Positions 7,179-16,500 of a DNA stretch of 32,357 nucleotides are shown in pieces. The notes beneath the pieces are model-generated. The model saw only the letters and a program-made list of their open reading frames with translations, was not told the DNA's origin and did not search any database. The stretch lies in NCBI GenBank assembly GCA_011620585.1, contig WOYV01000131.1, forward strand, positions 21,400-53,756, given 5' to 3'. Both the position numbers and the translations under genes were made by a program. Numbering within the stretch: the stretch's first letter is position 1; every line of letters begins with the position of its first letter. The stretch is from Draconibacterium sp. (GTDB taxonomy: Bacteria > Bacteroidota > Bacteroidia > Bacteroidales > Prolixibacteraceae).

Positions 7179-8522
7179 ATGAAAGCATACATACAGCGTT
7201 ATGGACATGATGTGGGTTCCGGTTTAGAGGCCATTTTTACCAATAAATTAAAATCCCTTCTAACCGCTCTTGGAATTATATTTGGCGTTGCTGCCGTAAT
7301 TAGCATGTTGGCGATCGGGAATGGGGCACAGCAGGAAATCCTCGACCAGATTAAAATGGTGGGGGTTAACAACATTATTATCACTCCTTTGGAAACTTCC
7401 ATCGATGAAAACCAGGATGAAAGTTCGGCCGAAAGTGCACAAATCAGTACCAAAAAATTCTCGAAAGGACTGACTTTGCTGGATGCACAGGCTATCGGAG
7501 AGATTCTGCCAACGGTGAGCAAGGTTAGTCCGGTAATCGATTTTAATTATTCGGCCATTTTAAACGGAAAAAGTAAGCCGGTTGTTTTAGAAGGAATCAC
7601 CAATGCTTATTTCGAATTATTTGAAATAAACCTGAGTAGCGGGAAGTTGTTTACGACTGAACAAACACAAAGCGGGTTTCCGGTTTGTATAATTGGCGAT
7701 AACATACGAAATGTATTTTTCAACCAGGAAGATCCAATCGGTAAAAATATTAAATGCGGACAAGTTTGGTTACAGGTAATCGGCGTTGTAGAACGACGAG
7801 ATTTTACGGCTTCGGCTTCCGATGAAATGGGAATTTCGAGTACCGACAACAAAATTTTCATCCCGGCAAAAACACTGTTGATGCGTTTTAAAAACCGCGC
7901 TTTGGTGCGGGCCGATGAAGTGGAAGAACAAATGTTGTCGAGGAACCAGGAAAAGGCTCAAACAAAGGAAAACCTGAACCAACTGGACAAAATCATTATC
8001 CAGGTGAAAGAAACCGAACAGTTGAGCAGCACCGCCGAAGTGGTGCGCCGAATGATGCTCCGTCGTCATAACGATCTTTACGATTTTGAAGTTACCATTC
8101 CCGAACTGCTGCTTAAACAACAACAACGTACCAAAAAAATCTTCAATATTGTGTTGGGTGTAATTGCAGGTATTTCGTTGATTGTTGGAGGTATTGGAAT
8201 TATGAACATCATGCTGGCATCGGTAATGGAACGTATTCGCGAAATCGGTGTCCGCCAGGCAATTGGCGCCTCTCAAAAAGATATCATCATCCAATTCTTA
8301 TCCGAATCCACGATCATCAGTGTTTCAGGAGGTATTATCGGTATAATCCTGGGCGTAGCGCTCTCGAAAATTATAACTGCCGTATTTGATATTGGTACCA
8401 TTATTTCTGTTTTTTCAATATTAATTTCTTTCGGGGTCTCTGTTTTGGTTGGGATAACCTTTGGCTACATCCCCGCCAAACGTGCTGCAGAACAAGACCC
8501 GGTTAACTCTTTACGCTATTAA
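7179..8522 (+). CDS. MacB-like ABC transporter permease of the efflux operon
   Basis: A 447-residue inner-membrane permease without an ATPase domain. Membrane segment 1 (about 24-47, TALGIIFGVAAVISMLAIG) is followed by a periplasmic MacB_PCD domain (about 50-315) and three C-terminal segments starting at KIFNIVLGVIAGISLIVGG. The core motif REIGVRQAIGAS is present, and the C-terminus YIPAKRAAEQDPVNSLRY is typical of MacB permeases. Lying between an adaptor and a TolC gene, it should be the inner-membrane part of a tripartite exporter (drug, peptide, lipid or siderophore; the substrate is not readable). The required ABC ATPase is not in this operon nor elsewhere in the window. Confidence 0.92.
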   Translation: MKAYIQRYGHDVGSGLEAIFTNKLKSLLTALGIIFGVAAVISMLAIGNGAQQEILDQIKMVGVNNIIITPLETSIDENQDESSAESAQISTKKFSKGLTLLDAQAIGEILPTVSKVSPVIDFNYSAILNGKSKPVVLEGITNAYFELFEINLSSGKLFTTEQTQSGFPVCIIGDNIRNVFFNQEDPIGKNIKCGQVWLQVIGVVERRDFTASASDEMGISSTDNKIFIPAKTLLMRFKNRALVRADEVEEQMLSRNQEKAQTKENLNQLDKIIIQVKETEQLSSTAEVVRRMMLRRHNDLYDFEVTIPELLLKQQQRTKKIFNIVLGVIAGISLIVGGIGIMNIMLASVMERIREIGVRQAIGASQKDIIIQFLSESTIISVSGGIIGIILGVALSKIITAVFDIGTIISVFSILISFGVSVLVGITFGYIPAKRAAEQDPVNSLRY

Positions 8523-8534
8523 AATCAGGCTAAA

Positions 8535-10019
8535 ATGAAAACAACAATTACCACTCTTTTCGCCTTACTTCTGACAATTACAACGGCATTTTCGCAAGAG
8601 AAAAAAGTGATGGCCCTGCAGGAAGTGATTTCGGTGGCGTCGCAACAATCTCTGGATGCCTTTATTAATAAAAACATGTATCTCTCGAGTTACTGGCAGT
8701 TCAGGTATTACAAAGCCGATCGTTTACCCTCGCTTACTTTGGACGCCACGCCGCTCGACTATAACCGCTCGGTGCAAAAAGTTTACAATTACGAGGAGAA
8801 CCGCGATGAATTTGTGGAACGCCAGAATTTAAACTCTGATCTTTCGCTGTTGCTAAACCAAAACGTTGGACTTACAGGCGGACAGGTATTTTTACAGTCG
8901 AACCTGAGTATGACACAGAAACTGGGCGACGATAAAGTTTCGTCTTTTTCCTCCACTCCCTTTATGATTGGATATTCTCAAAATATTAATGGCTACAACG
9001 AACAGAAATGGAAATCGAAAATTGAGCCGCTAAAATTTGAAAAGGCAAAGAAACAGTTTATTCAGGATCAGGAGAACCTTTCGATTAAAGCCACCCGCTT
9101 GTTTTTCGACTTGCTGGATGCTCAAATCGAAGTAACAATTTCGGAAACAAACCTGTCGAATGCCGACACATTGTACAATATCGGGAAAGGCCGGTTCCAG
9201 GTAGGCACAGTAACCCAGGACGAACTTCTCGACCTCGAACTCAGCTTTATGAATGCACAATTGGCGCTTACCAAAGCCAAACTGGAACTCGAACGCGCCG
9301 AAGCTCAAATGAACTCTTTCCTTGCCCTGGATAAAAACACTAAAATCGAGTGTAGTATCCCGACTAACCTGCCCGAAATGCAAATAGATGCCTTGAAAGC
9401 CTTGGACAAGGCCATGACTTACAATCCCGATATCATTAACCAACAACGAAGGTTACTCGACGAAGAGGAAAAAGTTAAGGTGGCTCAGAGTGAAACCGGG
9501 GTTAGCGGAGATGTTTTTGCCCTGTACGGATTAAACCAGAATGCCGAACAATTTGACGACGTGTACAAAGACCCCCTCGATCAACAAAGGCTGAGAGTTG
9601 GTGTAAATATCCCTATTCTGGACTGGGGTCGCCGTAAAGGACAATTATCGATGGCACAATCGAACCAGGAAGCCGTACGTTTGAGTATCAACCAGGAAAA
9701 AATTGATTTCGAACAGAACATTATCATGAATGTGATGGAATTTAATTTACAGGGAACACAGGTAATGAATTCGGCAAAAGCCGATACTATTGCGCAAATG
9801 AAGTACGATGTTACCCAACAGCGCTTCCTGATTGGCAAACAGGACATTACACGGTTAAATATTGCCCGTACCGACAGGGAACAGGCGCGCCGCGCATACA
9901 TCAGCTCTTTGCGTTCGTACTGGAACTATTATTACACGATCAGATATCTCACCCTTTTCGATTTCGACAGGAACATTACCTTATCGGAAGACTTCGACAA
10001 AATCGTTGAAAACTATTAA
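8535..10019 (+). CDS. TolC-family outer-membrane efflux protein
   Basis: A 494-residue outer-membrane factor with two OEP repeats. A signal peptide (about 1-20, ending TTAFSQ) starts the protein. Repeat one runs about 25-260, with the long helical stretch RLFFDLLDAQIEVTISETNL and the turn GKGRFQVGTVTQDELLDLEL. Repeat two runs about 280-480, with NIPILDWGRRKGQ, which is the conserved beta-strand segment, and RFLIGKQDITRLNIA. It should trimerise into a channel through the outer membrane and periplasm and dock with the adaptors encoded on either side. It starts 12 nt after the permease stop; the second adaptor gene starts 10 nt after its own stop. Confidence 0.93.
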   Translation: MKTTITTLFALLLTITTAFSQEKKVMALQEVISVASQQSLDAFINKNMYLSSYWQFRYYKADRLPSLTLDATPLDYNRSVQKVYNYEENRDEFVERQNLNSDLSLLLNQNVGLTGGQVFLQSNLSMTQKLGDDKVSSFSSTPFMIGYSQNINGYNEQKWKSKIEPLKFEKAKKQFIQDQENLSIKATRLFFDLLDAQIEVTISETNLSNADTLYNIGKGRFQVGTVTQDELLDLELSFMNAQLALTKAKLELERAEAQMNSFLALDKNTKIECSIPTNLPEMQIDALKALDKAMTYNPDIINQQRRLLDEEEKVKVAQSETGVSGDVFALYGLNQNAEQFDDVYKDPLDQQRLRVGVNIPILDWGRRKGQLSMAQSNQEAVRLSINQEKIDFEQNIIMNVMEFNLQGTQVMNSAKADTIAQMKYDVTQQRFLIGKQDITRLNIARTDREQARRAYISSLRSYWNYYYTIRYLTLFDFDRNITLSEDFDKIVENY

Positions 10020-10029
10020 TGCCCGAACA

Positions 10030-11280
10030 ATGACACGCAAAAAAAACACATACACCATTCTGTCGGTTGCAATCATTGTAGTTGTTGCGGCAGGTGTTCT
10101 TATCGCTAAAATTGGTTTAAAAAACGAATCTGTTTATACTGTCCGCTCCGGTTCGTTCGAGCTTTCAATCAATACAAAAGGCGAAATTCAGGGGAAAAAT
10201 GCGGTAGTAATCAACATGCCCGATGTGCTCCGAAAAAGAGAACTTCGTTTGTACCAGATGCAAATCAAAGATTTAATTGCTGAAGGTTCGGTCGTGAAAA
10301 AAGGCGATTGGGTGGCAACGCTCGACGCTGCAAACATTACCCAGCAAATACAAAGTAATGGCGAAAAACTGGCTCAGTCGAGGGCTGAACTAAATGATGC
10401 GCAGATCGATTCAACCATACAGCTTACCAAATTACGCGAAGAACTGGAAGAATTCAGCTACGACCTGGAATATAAAAAACTCGAGCTCGAACAATCGAAA
10501 TACGAATCATCGGCCTATCAGCGTAAAAAACAAACCGAATTCGACCAAACCGTGCGAATGATGGAGCAAAAAAGACGCGACCTGGAACTCAAGCGTCTCG
10601 ATCTTAAAATGAAGATTCAACGTATCGAGGTGAAATTCAATGAATATACCGAACACGACCGGATGCTGAAAGAAGGAATGATCGCGTGCCGCGTGGTTGC
10701 GCCTAAAGATGGTATTGTACTGTATGCAAAACGCTGGAACGGGATTAAACTTCGGGTAGGCGATAATATCGATATTTGGAGGCCCGCAATTGCCACTCTT
10801 CCCGATATGTCGATCCCCTTGTCGGAAACCTACGTGCAGGAAATTGATATTACCAAGGTTGCAAGAGGCGATTCGGCGGTTATTACCATCGATGCGCTGC
10901 CGGGCAAACAATATACGGGTGTGATCTCGAAAATTGCAAATATCGGCCAGGAACTGCCCGGTTACGACATGAAAGTATTCCGGGTCCAGATCGACATTAA
11001 CGAACGCGACAAAGCGATTAAACCCGCCATGACAACCGACAACAAGATCATACTCCAAAAACAGGATGAAGCCATTAAAATTCCCCGCGAATGTTTATTC
11101 GGAACCCGTGAGCAGCAATTTGTACTGCTAAAAAAAGACGGGAAAATGTGGAAGAAAGAAGTTAAACCCGGGTTTGATAACGATACTGAAGTTACGATTA
11201 TTTCGGGCCTAAAAGAAAACGACAAAATTTACACTACGCTTCCGCCGGATTCCGACAATATTCCTTATTACGAGGGGTAA
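10030..11280 (+). CDS. Efflux periplasmic adaptor (membrane fusion protein), second of two
   Basis: A 416-residue HlyD/MacA-like adaptor. It has an N-terminal anchor (about 8-25), a lipoyl half (AEGSVVKKGDWVATLD), a coiled-coil hairpin (about 105-215), a second half with VAPKDGIVLYA, and a C-terminal barrel and membrane-proximal region. It is a diverged paralogue of the adaptor at 5776: both share IATLPDMS, EIDI, IDALPGK/IDAIPSK, ANIGQ and DxKVFxVxI in the same order. The frame runs back into tolC, but the ATG at 10030 is the natural start. Two adaptors in one operon suggest either a mixed adaptor ring or service to two permeases. No terminator-like hairpin is seen just after the stop. Confidence 0.9.
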   Translation: MTRKKNTYTILSVAIIVVVAAGVLIAKIGLKNESVYTVRSGSFELSINTKGEIQGKNAVVINMPDVLRKRELRLYQMQIKDLIAEGSVVKKGDWVATLDAANITQQIQSNGEKLAQSRAELNDAQIDSTIQLTKLREELEEFSYDLEYKKLELEQSKYESSAYQRKKQTEFDQTVRMMEQKRRDLELKRLDLKMKIQRIEVKFNEYTEHDRMLKEGMIACRVVAPKDGIVLYAKRWNGIKLRVGDNIDIWRPAIATLPDMSIPLSETYVQEIDITKVARGDSAVITIDALPGKQYTGVISKIANIGQELPGYDMKVFRVQIDINERDKAIKPAMTTDNKIILQKQDEAIKIPRECLFGTREQQFVLLKKDGKMWKKEVKPGFDNDTEVTIISGLKENDKIYTTLPPDSDNIPYYEG

Positions 11281-11453
11281 ATTATCCGCGACAAGAAACT
11301 TTGCTGCTACAAAATACAGACAACCTGAAAACAAAAAATCGGGTGATTCTGTTATTGTATCCGCTTAATTCCCATAATAAATTACAAACAACACAATATC
11401 AGACTTTTCGCATGATTGGCGTATTGTTTATAAAATACTCACCCTGATTGCGA

Positions 11454-11469
11454 TCCGTCAGCTGACGGA
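11454..11469. repeat. Perfect 16-nt palindrome
   Basis: TCCGTCAGCTGACGGA is a perfect self-complement, only 8 nt upstream of the next hairpin. It could be a protein-binding site or part of a composite intergenic repeat. Confidence 0.6.
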
Positions 11470-11477
11470 CACAATCG

Positions 11478-11501
11478 TCCCTCTCTTCGAGAAGAGAGGG
11501 A
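11478..11501. repeat. Hairpin with 10-bp stem and CGAG tetraloop
   Basis: TCCCTCTCTT, loop CGAG, AAGAGAGGGA: a perfect 10-bp stem. It is followed by ATGAGG. Its right arm and flank (GAGAGGGAATGA) resemble those of the palindrome at 11736-11766 (GAGAGGAATGA). Confidence 0.62.
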
Positions 11502-11735
11502 ATGAGGGAGAGTTCTTTTGATCTGAAAAATTCGTTTTGTGGCATAATTTAGAATAAGCGATTTCTTTTATGTTGACTGTAGTCGAAACATCTGTCTTTC
11601 AACGCTATTGATATTCGTCCTTGCTCGTAACAACCAATAAGCCTGACTTTTAGTACCGTCTCTTCTTTATGTTCTTTTTAGCCTGTTCAGGAAATAAATA
11701 ACAACAGTAATGTACACTTAGCTTGCCAGGTACAG

Positions 11736-11766
11736 ATTCCTCTCTCGTCTGAGACGAGAGAGGAAT
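11736..11766. repeat. Perfect 31-nt palindrome
   Basis: ATTCCTCTCTCGTCT, a single central G, then AGACGAGAGAGGAAT: 15-nt arms with no mismatch. There is no adjoining T-run, so it is not an obvious terminator. Together with the hairpin at 11478-11501 it looks like a small family of purine/pyrimidine-biased palindromes. Confidence 0.68.
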
Positions 11767-11808
11767 GACAAGTGATTCAGGAGTCTGGATGTTGTTGGAA
11801 ATAAATAC

Positions 11809-11841
11809 AAAAAAAACGGGAAAGCTTTCACTTTCCCGTTT
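11809..11841 (-). terminator. Intrinsic terminator of the susC-susD transcript
   Basis: On the minus strand, AAACGGGAAAG pairs perfectly with CTTTCCCGTTT (11 bp, 6-nt loop) and runs into a U-tract of eight (11816 down to 11809). It lies about 60 nt past the susD stop. Confidence 0.85.
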
Positions 11842-11901
11842 CAATATTCTATCAAGTTAAATTAAACGCCAACGGCTCAACTTAACATTCCTTATTCAGT
11901 T

Positions 11902-13488
11902 CTAGTACTGATTTTGAACAATATTCGGGTTGGCGTCAATCTCCCTTTGTGGAATCAGGAATACCCATCTCGGGTTTACACTTGGTTTTGCCTGTTGGTA
12001 ACCTTCGAGGTAAAGATCGGGGCTTGCGCCTGAACCAGTCAGATCCAGAGCCTCATCGTTTCTCAACATATCAAACCAGCGGTGTCCTTCGAGGAACAAT
12101 TCAATTCTTCGTTGAACCAGCACCTCATCCACAAGCGCCTGTCCGGTATTTGTTGATTTTACATAGCCTGCATCCCTCTCCGAAACTAAGGCAAACAAAA
12201 CATTCTGAGCCTCGGCATTTTGGTTCTGGCGAGCCAGGGCTTCTGCTTCAATCAGGTACATCTCTGCTGCTCTCATATGAATTACATCCATCGGAGAAGT
12301 GGTAGGACCATCGGCCTGCGACAACTTAATGTGCATATAAGGAACCATGTTGTGGCTGCTTGCGTTATTTACAATTGCACGGTATTCAGCCACAGCAGCT
12401 GTGTATTCTTCTTCGCTGGCGTATCTTCCGGCATTGTCGCCTTTATCCCAGGCGTAAAAAGTATTCGGACAATCTTTCAGGATCAAATCTTTACGATAAT
12501 CTGTATCCGACATCATATTGTACAGATTGTGATTCATGAATTTAGGGTTACTCCTGTTTTGCGAACCATTAAAGTTATTTGAACAATAATAAAAATACGA
12601 GTAAAAATAAGCCGTTTGGTCGGTAATCATTTTCGAGCCCCACATCCATTCAGGATTATCTACCGAGTTAAACCCTGATTTGTATTCAGCTTCGCTCATT
12701 AACGGATATCCCTGACGGGCTTCGTTGGCATATTTGGCAGCATTTGCCCAATCGCCTTTTGTTAAATAAACGCGTGCAGCAATCCCTTTTGCCACGCTCA
12801 TATCGAGGTGCGACAAATCAACCCGGGCTGAAGCATCCGCAAAATGTGTCATGGCGGCATTCAGGTCAAGAATAATCTGGTCGTAAACTTCCTGAACGGT
12901 ATTCCGCGCCAAACCTTCGTAAGGAGGCTCAGTGGCCAGCATAATGGGGACACCCAAATCCGAAGATGGATTCCCGATCATATACGCTTTTCCAAAAAAG
13001 CGAACCAGCGCAAAATGTGCCCATGCACGGTAAGCATAGGCTTGTCCGAGTACATTGTGCAATTCATCCGTCATTTGCATTCCTTCAGAAGCATTGATAA
13101 TATTGTTTACCGATCCGATAATGTTGTAATGAAAAAACCATACATACGAGAGATCAGACCTGGTAGCTTCGGTGTGCATTGTCCATTTTAACATGGCATT
13201 AAACCAACCATTACCCACTGCAGAGTGTAAAGCATCGCCTGCGGCATATTCTGCCGTCGGAATCAAAAATTCCTGTCCGGCGTAGGCGCTGATTAAACCA
13301 TTTTGTGCATACATGGCACGGTGAACACCGTTCATGGCCAGCATCATGTTATCAGGAGATCCAAGGGCAATTTCGGTAGAAACCGAGTCGGTAGGAACGG
13401 TTTGCAGGAAATCTTCACTACACGAGCTTATACCCAGTGCTAATGCAAACATTAGCGAAAATGTTAAAATTTTATATTTTGTCTTCAT
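11902..13488 (-). CDS. SusD/RagB family outer-membrane lipoprotein
   Basis: A 528-residue surface-exposed nutrient-binding lipoprotein that should form the lid on the SusC channel encoded just upstream. The signal peptide ends GISSC, with the lipidated Cys at 23. The following SED acidic pair fits the Bacteroidota surface lipoprotein export signal. The helical core (about 145-165, AYAYRAWAHFALVRFFG) and the C-terminal RRIELFLEGHRWFDMLR are hallmark SusD segments. It begins 23 nt after the susC stop and is cotranscribed. Neither protein shows which ligand (glycan, peptide or other) is bound, and no degradative enzyme is attached. Confidence 0.95.
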   Translation of the reverse strand: MKTKYKILTFSLMFALALGISSCSEDFLQTVPTDSVSTEIALGSPDNMMLAMNGVHRAMYAQNGLISAYAGQEFLIPTAEYAAGDALHSAVGNGWFNAMLKWTMHTEATRSDLSYVWFFHYNIIGSVNNIINASEGMQMTDELHNVLGQAYAYRAWAHFALVRFFGKAYMIGNPSSDLGVPIMLATEPPYEGLARNTVQEVYDQIILDLNAAMTHFADASARVDLSHLDMSVAKGIAARVYLTKGDWANAAKYANEARQGYPLMSEAEYKSGFNSVDNPEWMWGSKMITDQTAYFYSYFYYCSNNFNGSQNRSNPKFMNHNLYNMMSDTDYRKDLILKDCPNTFYAWDKGDNAGRYASEEEYTAAVAEYRAIVNNASSHNMVPYMHIKLSQADGPTTSPMDVIHMRAAEMYLIEAEALARQNQNAEAQNVLFALVSERDAGYVKSTNTGQALVDEVLVQRRIELFLEGHRWFDMLRNDEALDLTGSGASPDLYLEGYQQAKPSVNPRWVFLIPQREIDANPNIVQNQY

Positions 13489-13511
13489 TGTAGTATTCTT
13501 TTTCTAAATGA

Positions 13512-16500
13512 TTAAAACTGCAAGCTAAAGCCTAAAATGATCGACCTGCTTGGGTTGTAAGCAAATTCGTCCTGAGTTCCCGAGAAATTCAATGTTGGGT
13601 TCATACCTTTTCTGGCGTTAAACATATACAGGTTTTCACCGGTTACATATACGCTCAATTGTCCTACTCCCCAATTCTCCATCATTTGTTTTGGGAAATC
13701 GTAGCTTAAAGTTACGTTTCTGATGTTCAGGTAGTCAGAAGAAATCAGGAAGAAATCGGAAGTCGCATACAGGTTTGAATTCGAATATTGCAACCTTGGG
13801 AAATCGGTAACATCGCCCGGGTTCATCCATGAATTTTGCACATCGGGATGGAACGATTCTCCCTGGGTAGCACCAAGCATGCCCTGGTAAATACCGTCTA
13901 TCATTTTTCCACCCAGCGAATACGTTAACAATGCGCTTAATGTAAAGCCTTTGTAGGTAAAGGTATTTGTAATAGAACCTAATAAATCGGGAATGGCAGA
14001 AGCGCCTACATAACCATACTTGGCTTCAGTGGCATCTTTTGTAAGAACAGGTTCGCCATTATCGTCATAGGCCAACTGAGTACCAATTGCTTCACCGTTA
14101 TCGTCAAAAACATCTTCCCAAACATGGAATCGGGTAGCGCCGTCTTCAGGGTCAACATCGTAGAATTTCCGTAACCAGAAATCGTAAATAGAATGGCCTT
14201 CCGACCATTTTTTGGTCCCGTTTACAAATGGTTCAGGAATCGAGGTGATTTCGTTTTTATTGGTTGAACCCATCAAGCTCATGTTCCAGGTAAAGTCCTT
14301 GGTTCTGACGATGTCGCCTTCCAAACTAATCTCGACACCACTGTTAACCAAAGCAGCTATATTTCGTGGTTGCTCAAGAAGCCCCATCGAGGAAGGTAAT
14401 GGCATACTGTACAACAGGTCGTCCGATTTACGGTTATACCATTCTACGGTACCGCTTACCCTGTCGAACAATGCGAAATCCAGGCCCACGTCGAAGGTTT
14501 TGTTTACCTCCCAGGTAAGTGCGGTATTTCCTACTGTACTCCATTTAATACCCGGATGCTCAGCATTTGGATACGTTTCGTAAAGCGCCTGGTAACCATA
14601 ATCACCGGTATCGTCGTTACCTACTTCACCGTATGAAGCTCTTAATTTCAGGCTGTTAACCCAGCTAACCGGGCTCATAAAGCGTTCCTGGTCGATTCTC
14701 CAGCTGGTACCTACCGAATAGAAGTTACCCCAGCGTACATCTTTATGGAAAGCAGAAGAACCATCGCGACGATACGAACCTTCGATATAGTATTTATTAT
14801 CGTAGTTATATTTCAAACGCGAGAAATAACCTTCGGTTGTTTTGTCGGTTGTATAACTGGTATTGGTAGCAGAGTTAACGAAGTTATTAAGCTCGTAAAT
14901 ACCACTTACAATAAACTGGTTTTTAAAACCTCGCTGGTAAGTATATTTTCTTGAGTACGATTCGTGACCCACCAATGCAGAAAAATTATGAACCTCGTTA
15001 AAAGTCTTTTCATAATTAACAAGTTGGTTCAGGTTAACCGTAGTTCGGGTATAACGGGTTTCATCCATCCTTGCAGTTGGAGCGCCATCGCCAATTTTAG
15101 GATTTTCATAACCTTTATACTGGTAGTTTTGAATATCGACACCGGCATTAAAAGTAGCGGTCAGACCTTCCATTAATGTAACGGTTGCGTAGGTTCTGTC
15201 GCTAACGTTATTTCTTTTATAAGTGTCGCTGTTCCAATTTAATTCGGCAATGGCATTTCGTCCCTGGTTTATGGGTCTCGAATACAAGCCGCCATCGTCG
15301 TATTGTTTCTCGCCGGCACCATCAAGAATGTATTCTCCGGTTGCCTGGTCGACCAAATAAACCGGATAAATTCCGGGATTCATACGGGCATTTCGCCATG
15401 GGTTTGCATACGTAGCCGATCCAGAAGAGCCAATGTCGCTGGTGATGATTGCACCGTACATATTGGTACCAATTTGCAGCCAGTCAGTCACATTGAAGTC
15501 GATGTTTAAACGGGTATTAAAACGTTCGTAGTCCGACTTAATCACATAACCTCTTTCATCAAGATATCCGAACGAGTAATAATAGCTTACTTTTTGGCTA
15601 CCACCTGCCAAACTTAAATCATAGTTTTGGCGGTACCCTTGTTGTCCGGCAGCATCGTACCAGTCCAGATCCGGAAAACCAACTTTTGCATTGGGGTTGA
15701 TTTTACCGTCAGAACCCAGAATCGCATCGTTTGCAACACCTACAAATGGATTATATCTCAACTGAGAATAAATGTTCTCGTAAGCATACGATCTTGATTC
15801 GCCAATTGTAGCGGCATTGCCCGATTGGAATCTTGCCTGGGCAAAAGCTTCTGCCTGTAGTTCGAAATAATTCTGCGCACTTACCGATTCGTAGTGAGGA
15901 AGAGCCTCGCTGATTAAACCAGCCTGGGCTTTCAGCGTAATTTTCAGATTTTCGGCGCCTTTTGTTCCCTTTTTGGTGGTAATAATAATCACACCGTTAG
16001 CTGCACGCGAACCGTAAAGAGCGGTCGAAGAAGCATCTTTAAGCACGGTCATTGATGAGATATCACCCGCGTTAATACTTGAAATACTTCCCGCATACTG
16101 AACGCCATCCAGAATAATAAGAGGATCGGCTGATGTGTTTAAAGTTCCAACACCGCGGATACGGATGTCGGGGGAGCTACCGGGCTGGCCTGATCCGGCT
16201 GTTGTCTGGATACCGGTGGTTGAACCGGTAAGAATCTGGGCTACAGAAGAAACCGAGCGTGACTCGATTTGCTTTTCATCGATAACCGCTGCTGAACCTG
16301 TTAACGATTCCTTTTTAACGGTTCCATAGGCAACAACCATAATCTCATCCAAACCAAGAACATCTGCTTTCATCGAAGCATTTACAGTAGTACCTGAGAT
16401 AGGTATTTCAGTAGTTTTAAGCCCCACAAAAGAGAAGGATAAAACCTTTGCATCTTCGGGAACCTGAAGTTCATAATAACCATCGATATTGGTAATCGTA

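Larger units (their letters stand above)
11281..11813. other. Gene-free intergenic stretch with palindromes
   Basis: About 530 bp between the efflux operon and the susD terminator with no credible gene on either strand. The only open frame of note (64 codons, minus strand) has no recognisable features. The structure seen here is three palindromes at 11454-11469, 11478-11501 and 11736-11766. No tRNA-like or riboswitch-like fold was recognised. Confidence 0.6.

Noticed and set aside
7770-8294. 174-codon open frame on the minus strand
   Set aside because: Antisense to the efflux permease; His/Asn-rich composition typical of an antisense shadow and no start or domain support.
9862-10029. N-terminal extension of the second adaptor into tolC
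   Set aside because: The extra 56 residues overlap the tolC coding sequence and precede a natural ATG followed by a classic basic-hydrophobic anchor.
10507-11058. 183-codon open frame on the minus strand
   Set aside because: Lies wholly inside the second adaptor gene on the opposite strand, which has strong family evidence. Its translation shows no recognisable domain.
3461-11841. CRISPR-like interpretation of the repeated hairpins
   Set aside because: The repeats are few, unevenly spaced, differ from one another, and no cas gene is present.
11650-11844. 64-codon minus-strand open frame in the intergenic stretch
   Set aside because: It runs through the 31-nt palindrome and the susD terminator, has no recognisable motif, and has biased composition.
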